Shown here piece after piece: positions 58,780-64,000 of a DNA stretch of 64,000 nt. This stretch comes from Clitopilus passeckerianus. Its lineage: Eukaryota > Basidiomycota > Agaricomycetes > Agaricales > Entolomataceae. Under the pieces are notes generated by a model, which ran no database searches, was not told the origin of the DNA, and worked only from the letters and a program-made list of their open reading frames with translations. Each line of letters begins with the position of its first letter. The stretch's first letter is position 1. The translations under genes were made by a program, and so were the position numbers. The stretch is taken from the NCBI GenBank assembly GCA_944990035.1, contig CALYLX010000116.1, forward strand, positions 372,001-436,000, written 5' to 3'.

Positions 58780-60776
58780 TAATTAGCGTTGCCGAAGTTC
58801 CTCATTGGATCGCCATACATTCGCTATCTGAATAAGGACCGCTATACAGTATTTGCTACCTACCATCGAATATTAATTTGTCGATTCTGAGTGGATTAAA
58901 ATCATGTTAGCCATCCCGACAAGAGTTCTTACCTTGGAAAGGGGTATGGGTCGGCGCAATGGCTTTAGCCCAGCCCTTCAATCGTCAAAGGAGCCATAGT
59001 ATGATCAGCGGATTTGTCCTTGACGAATGGTCTCGACATCTAGAAGATAGGAAATCAATGTAGCCCGGAAAAGTCACCATGAGCGCTTTAGAGTAACCTT
59101 CAATACGAGACCAAAACTTGCTCGATCCTTACACAAATCTGCCATTGGTCTGCTAGATCCACGGTTGCTCGCCACCGCGATCCCCTTAGAGAGACTTCTG
59201 GACAGATTACGATAGCCACAGGTAGTTTCTGTGCCATATACTTTACAGACTGACGAGCCGGAGATTACGGACCGACCCCACCTTCGGGAGGCACGGGGAT
59301 GGTGGTTTGACTCGGAATGCGCCACATCAATAATAACAACGGCAAACTCCATAACCACTCTTTTCACAGAGTTGCTTCTCAGGGGAGATACAAGGGTTAC
59401 TCCATATGACTCCAAGTATAATGCCTGTCATGACTAGCATGGGAACTGACGCCTCATGATTGCCTATGAAGAGGTGGGTATCACATCGTGGCATCACGGT
59501 GTGCCTTTTTGCCAGCGAGCAGTTTGGGTTTTGGGCTTGAACCCACGTACAGCAACCTAATCACAGTATCAGGTAAGGTTCATCAGCGAAGTTGTGCTTC
59601 GAATTCCGGCACCCGGTCACCGGGAGACATGATACCGATGTAACATGAGCATTTCCGGAAAGGCTGTTGAAAGCTCAGGTAGCGTGGGGCCGGCGAGAAC
59701 GCAAGTCGTGAGGAAGAGAGCCTACATTAATATTACTCGGAGAATGGCCCGCTCCTAATTGTTCCAAAAACCGGCATGGTTTTCTGATTGCAGAATGAGA
59801 TTCGGGTTTCGGGCTATACAAGTTGAAGGCAACTGTGCCCCAGAAGCCGGCTCACGAAATGGCCACGAGACTGTACTGTAAGGGCACGTAATGTGCTGCA
59901 ACATGCGAAAAGTACGTGGGTATAGCGATATTGTATTATACGGCAGATTCGGGAAACTGCATTCATGGAAATATTCCCAGAATATTACTATGGCACCCTG
60001 ATGAACTCAGGAAGCAATTGGCTACCCATTATTGGGCTAGACTGCCACTTGGGCCCTGTCTAGCTCGCTTTTACTGTTGGTAAAGGCCACAGCTCCCGTC
60101 GCTTTGAGAACCTTGGAATTGTCAGAGGGCCATCATCTCCCTGAGGACGCACTGGCTTCAAATTAAATCATCGCTGTGAGCGTTTGTGTCGGCCCGGTGT
60201 TTAATAACTTCCAAAATGTACCTGTTACATGAAGTTCTCCTGTAGGTCTACCTTGAAACTTACCCCAAAAGAATAAACAGAACCAGACCGCTGTTGCGAG
60301 CTTGGTTGCGAGAGCGCCGCCCGACCACTGGCATCTGGTGGCTTGAAGTCATTTTCTATCTACTGTTTTTCAGAATTTCCAGAAAAAAGCTGCATGTTGT
60401 ACACGCTCCTCAAGAGGTAATCTATGAGAAACGGAGCTGGAGAAGCCACTCAAAGCTGTTAGAGGGTTGTAATTCTTGTCATTGAGAACGGTTCAGGCTC
60501 CCGACGTCCCGACGCCTGATGCGGTTCGACTTCCCATAAATGGAATAAGGTGCGCCCACACCCCCAATTTGGCAGCTGCATTCACCCATCTGGCAGTGGC
60601 ATTTGCACACGCTGTCAACACGGCCATCATCAAGCGAACATGAAGCTGTTCTCCTCATCCTCTTACCATTGTCGACAAACACCGGCAAATCGTGGCTGAA
60701 CCTGTATTAAAACTGCAGATAGACGGGTATGAATATCCTCATTCAAGTCACCGTCTTTTATCTCATTGATACCATT
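58780..60776. other. Spacer between FunK1 copies A and B
   Basis: About 2 kb with no gene. The right part (about 60430-60776) is the duplicated upstream region of copy B. The left part has frames of up to 113 codons (59074-59415) without motifs. No transposon ends or target-site duplications could be recognised. Confidence 0.5.
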
Positions 60777-63330
60777 ATGTCAGTTCTTCAGCGCAGCCTT
60801 GGCCAACAGAGTCTTGGTGGTGGAAGTAGCAGCCCTAGGAAGAGGAGTCTCCAAGGAACTGTCAAGAACAACGCCACACTGAACAGTGCCGAACTAAACA
60901 AGGTAGCAATGGAAGAAGAACTCAGAGGCCACTGGTTTGGTTCTATGCACGCGTCCGAATTCCTCAATAACTTTTTGCCCCTACCCGATGGCGTACCCAA
61001 AGCGCCTGACGTAAATCCGTTCTCAGGACTTCCCCAGAAAGTTTCCAATGAGAATGAACTATACGGGCTCTTGGTGCGTCTTATTTTCTTGTTCAGTCTG
61101 ATTGTGGAACTGAAGCTATCGTCGTAGATTAACTGTGTCAATGCCCCGATTAAACGCAAAACACGCTCAACAGTTCAGCTCATCCCCAAATACAAGATGG
61201 TCGATACCTCAGCCCATTACGACAAAAACTCTCCAGTGGGGAAGCAATACAAACCTGACCTCTCTACTTATCGCGAAGACGTCGATACAGAGACGGAGAA
61301 GCATCGCACGGATGACCAGGAGTTGCCTTGGGAGATCAAAATTGGCTTGCCTTGGGATATCTGCATAGACCCGTCGCTAAAGCCAGCACCAGAATCGGAA
61401 CAGCACGACGAGGAAAACGTGAAGCAAAATGGAGATGGCCAGGAGGACGAAGCAGGCTTGCACGTTCTTGACGGACAGGACAAGGAGGGGAATTTAGAAA
61501 TTCTTGGTAAGGCTGCACTTTTTCTGGCAGATCTTGGACTACTAGAATACCCAAGTTACAGAGGAAGACAACGCAATGGAAACTCCTCCAGCTGGAGCTA
61601 ATCTTAGCCCACCCTTCGAGAAGTCAACACACAATGCACGAGCAACTCGAGGCCAGCTCGCTGCATATGCCGCCGCGATGAACTCTCGCCAACATCGTTT
61701 GCACTCCTTCACTATCTTCGTCTTCCATCCATATGCTCGTCTCGTTCGATTCGATCGCGCCGGCATAATCGTGTCGAGAAGATTCAATATTCGCGAACAG
61801 GGACAATTCCTGGCGGATTTCCTATGGCGCTTCGCTCGAGTACTGCCCCCTACCAGAGGCATAGATGACACCGTTCGTCGGGCCAGTATTGAAGAAGCTA
61901 AACTTGCGAAGAAGCTTCTCAAGGACTATACCCCCCCGCAGCCTCGACCAGTGATCGTCTTTTCTATTCTTCACGAGGGGGTGGAACGAGAATTTATTGG
62001 CTGGGGCTCCATGTCAGACGCCGAATCTCTCACTGGTCGAGCTACACGCCCTTATGCCGTCGTTGAAAAAGTTACCAAGAAGCTATGCTTCCTCAAGGAT
62101 AGCTGGCGAGCCGAATCCCTTGAGCCCGAAGCCAAAATTTTGAAGACGCTCAACGAGGAAGGGGTTGAACATATTCCAAAATGGATGTGCGGCGGTGATG
62201 TCAAGGACCACTCTACTCGAACCCACGAATTCGCGCGCCCGAGCGACACAGTCACAACTGCGCTGACCGAGGGGAAGTCACGTATCATTCGAAGAATCCA
62301 CCATCGCTTCGTTGAAGATTGTATCGGTGTTCCCTTATGCAAATTCGAGAGCACTCGCGATCTACTTCGGGCCATCTACCACGCTTCATTGGGTGAGATT
62401 GTTTCCTTCCCTGCCGCAGAACTTGTTACTGATGTTTGCTTAGCACACAAAGCAGCGTATGAACGATGTCATATCCTCCATCGTGATATAAGCTCGAATA
62501 ACATCTTGCTCGTGTGGGATGACGAGAAAAAGCAGTGGAACGGTGTGCTCATCGATTGGGATTTGGCCAAAGATATTCGAAACATGAGTCCTCGTGACCA
62601 CCATCTCACGGTATGGTGATATTTGTCTTCAGGTGAACTAGGTCGTCTGACATGCAGCAAGGGAACGTGGCAATTCATTTCTACGCGCCTCTGTATGGAT
62701 TGCAACAAGGTTCATACCCTCCAGGACGACTTGGAATCTCTGGTCCTCGTTCTCGTTCATCATGCCATCCGCTATACCCGACATAACAAGCTCGAGAATA
62801 GCCGGCTACTCATCAATCAGGTGTTTTCAACTTGTATCGTCGAACCGAATGGACAACCCTCGGGCGGAGCCGAAAAGTACTTAATGTTTATTAACGGTGG
62901 TCTATTGCACAAGACATCTTACTTCGAGGTCACGGGTAATCCGCCACTCAATGCCTGGATTCTCTCCGCGTTGGACGTTGTGTCGGAGTGGATCGATGTC
63001 TGGCAGCACGAGGAAGGTGCAGAGCGGAATAGAAGGCGAGCCAATGCAAAGATCACACTTGCGGCCCGAGGGGCCCCACCAATTGCCAGGAAGGATGCAT
63101 TCCTCAAAGATCACGACCGGTTCATAGAGTTTTGCAAGATGTCCCTTGACGAGGATGGTTGGCCCCAGGACGACATTGCAATTGATAACTGCCCCCCTAA
63201 ATCGGCGACATCTACTGTAACAGAGGATTTACAGAGTTCGACCACATCTTCCGGAGGAAAGCGATCTCTTGAACCCACCGCCGCGGATGCTCCCCGAGCA
63301 AAGAGGTCAAGGTCTGGAACTAATAACTAG
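60777..63330 (+). CDS. FunK1-type fungal protein kinase (copy B, intact)
   Basis: My model is join(60777..61073, 61128..61506, 61562..62392, 62444..62610, 62662..63330), 780 aa, all phases consistent. The N-terminal half holds MEEELRGHWFGSMHASEFLN and PWDICIDPSL, then the FunK1 block RLHSFTIFVFHPYARLVRFD. The kinase part has a candidate ATP-site lysine in VVEKVTKKLCFLKDSW, Glu-rich LEPEAKILKTLNEEGVEHIP, the catalytic loop HILHRDISSNNILLV, and DWD in VLIDWDLAKDI in place of DFG. GTWQFIST and LQDDLESLVLVLVHHAIRYT are family landmarks. The tail is basic with RAKRSRSG, a possible nuclear signal. FunK1 kinases are a fungal-specific, strongly expanded family of unknown substrates. It is the only intact one of four copies in the window. 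Confidence 0.85.
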
Positions 63331-63717
63331 GTTTGTCGTCCTCAACTGGTTCGCTGTAGCTTCGGATTTGGATACCTAATAGAGTAACAATTCCATGTCC
63401 ATCGTGCCCTTGGGCCACACAGCAATCAGATTTGGATTTGGCTATCTACACTATAGGTCCGTGGATAAAGTGACGCGCTTCGACTTGCCCTAAACTGTCT
63501 CTTTGGCCTCCGACGACGGACAAATCCCCTACGTTCATATTTGTCCCACGAATGTTGTCCTTTGCCTCCCATTCTGCACATTTTTCCTGATCTCTCAGAG
63601 GCGTTGTCAAGCCAATAATTCAGGCCCCAGAGAAAGCAACAAATATGAGTTGCAATGGTCGTCTGCGCATGGTAGGGTCTTTTACCTTCCGGTGTGTATC
63701 ATCTAAACCCTCTTGAA
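63331..63717. other. Spacer between FunK1 copies B and C
   Basis: A 0.4 kb stretch. A 67-codon frame at 63503 has no motif. No clear similarity to the N-terminal part of FunK1 was found, so copy C appears to lack its front. Confidence 0.4.
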
Positions 63718-64000
63718 GGGCTCCTGGCAATTCATGTCGTCGAGACTATGCATGAATCAAACCATGCTCGCATTCTCCAAGATGACTTAGAAGCTATGGT
63801 TCTCGTTCTTCTTTATCATGCCATCTGCTACAGCCGACATAACAAGATAACCGAAAGCGCCAGCATACTCGGCCGGGTGTTCTCAGCCGTTGTGCCCCAC
63901 GCTGACGGGCCCTAGTCCGGTGGGTATATGAAGCGCGACATGTTCGTTAGCAGGGACATACTACATGAGGGTGGAGAGTTTGAAGTCATAGAAACAAGCC
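63718..64000 (+). pseudogene. FunK1 kinase fragment C, cut by window end
   Basis: Only the C-terminal lobe is present. GSWQFMSSRLCMN is followed, in a different frame, by ILQDDLEAMVLVLLYHAICY and RHNKITESASILGRVFSAVV. A TAG at 63913 comes next, and then, still in that frame, SGGYMKRDMFVSRDILHEGG. At least one frameshift and one stop separate the parts, so it is a decayed copy. It continues past 64000. Confidence 0.7.

Larger units (their letters stand above)
56205..63330 (+). repeat. Direct duplication of FunK1 units
   Basis: Two diverged direct copies of about 2.6-2.9 kb run from about 56205 to 58790 and from about 60455 to 63330, covering promoter, gene and end. A third partial unit follows to the window edge. 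Confidence 0.65.

Noticed and set aside
1..64000. CRISPR arrays, tRNA or rRNA genes, intact transposons
   Set aside because: I looked for regular spaced repeats, tRNA-like arms and transposase, reverse transcriptase or integrase motifs and found none I could defend; a tRNA scan and repeat search would settle it.

Overview
The window looks like nuclear DNA of a filamentous basidiomycete, probably an agaricomycete. The coding genes are split by many short GT-AG introns of about 45-65 nt. It carries fungal orthologues such as Pol delta subunit 4, uL5/RPL11, HMG-CoA synthase, cardiolipin synthase, RNase P Rpp40 and a PACT-domain spindle-pole protein. It also carries FunK1 kinases, a family known to be expanded in mushroom-forming fungi. 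Splice sites were placed by eye from reading frame, consensus and comparison between paralogues in the window, so exon edges are models. The genus cannot be told.

Layout. 0.6-1.4 kb: POLD4 (-). 1.8-6.7 kb: two tandem allantoate-permease-like MFS transporters (-); a third paralogue lies at 34.2-36.4 kb (+). 8.4-9.3 kb: RING-coiled-coil gene 1 (-). 10.4-11.1 kb: RPL11 (+). 11.4-15.1 kb: membrane hybrid histidine kinase (-). 16.4-17.5 kb: secreted-domain single-pass membrane protein (-). 18.3-19.3 kb: tandem pair of tiny cysteine-rich secreted proteins (+). 20.1-21.4 kb: nitronate monooxygenase (-). 22.3-24.0 kb: coiled-coil protein (-). 24.4-27.9 kb: RING-coiled-coil genes 2 and 3 (+). 28.5-29.6 kb: ubiquitin-like/WLM metalloprotease (+). 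30.1-32.5 kb: long Pro/Gln-rich protein (+). 36.6-39.1 kb: divergent cardiolipin synthase and F-box genes. 39.3-40.1 kb: FunK1 remnant (-). 40.6-46.2 kb: PACT-domain spindle-pole protein (-). 46.7-50.6 kb: F-box/propeller, BTB and NADAR genes. 52.3-55.9 kb: HMG-CoA synthase and Rpp40. 56.5-64.0 kb: a FunK1 array with one broken copy, one intact copy and one broken copy cut by the window edge.

Most genes are unrelated housekeeping or signalling functions with no operon logic. The accessory signal is in the duplicated families: MFS x3, RING-coiled-coil x3, secreted Cys-rich x2 and FunK1 x4. Within these, intron structure and gene decay can be compared directly between copies in the same window. 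I did not find a convincing new multi-gene system. The best candidates for novelty are the Cys-rich secreted pair, the RING-coiled-coil family, and the unusual splice sites of the first MFS copy.
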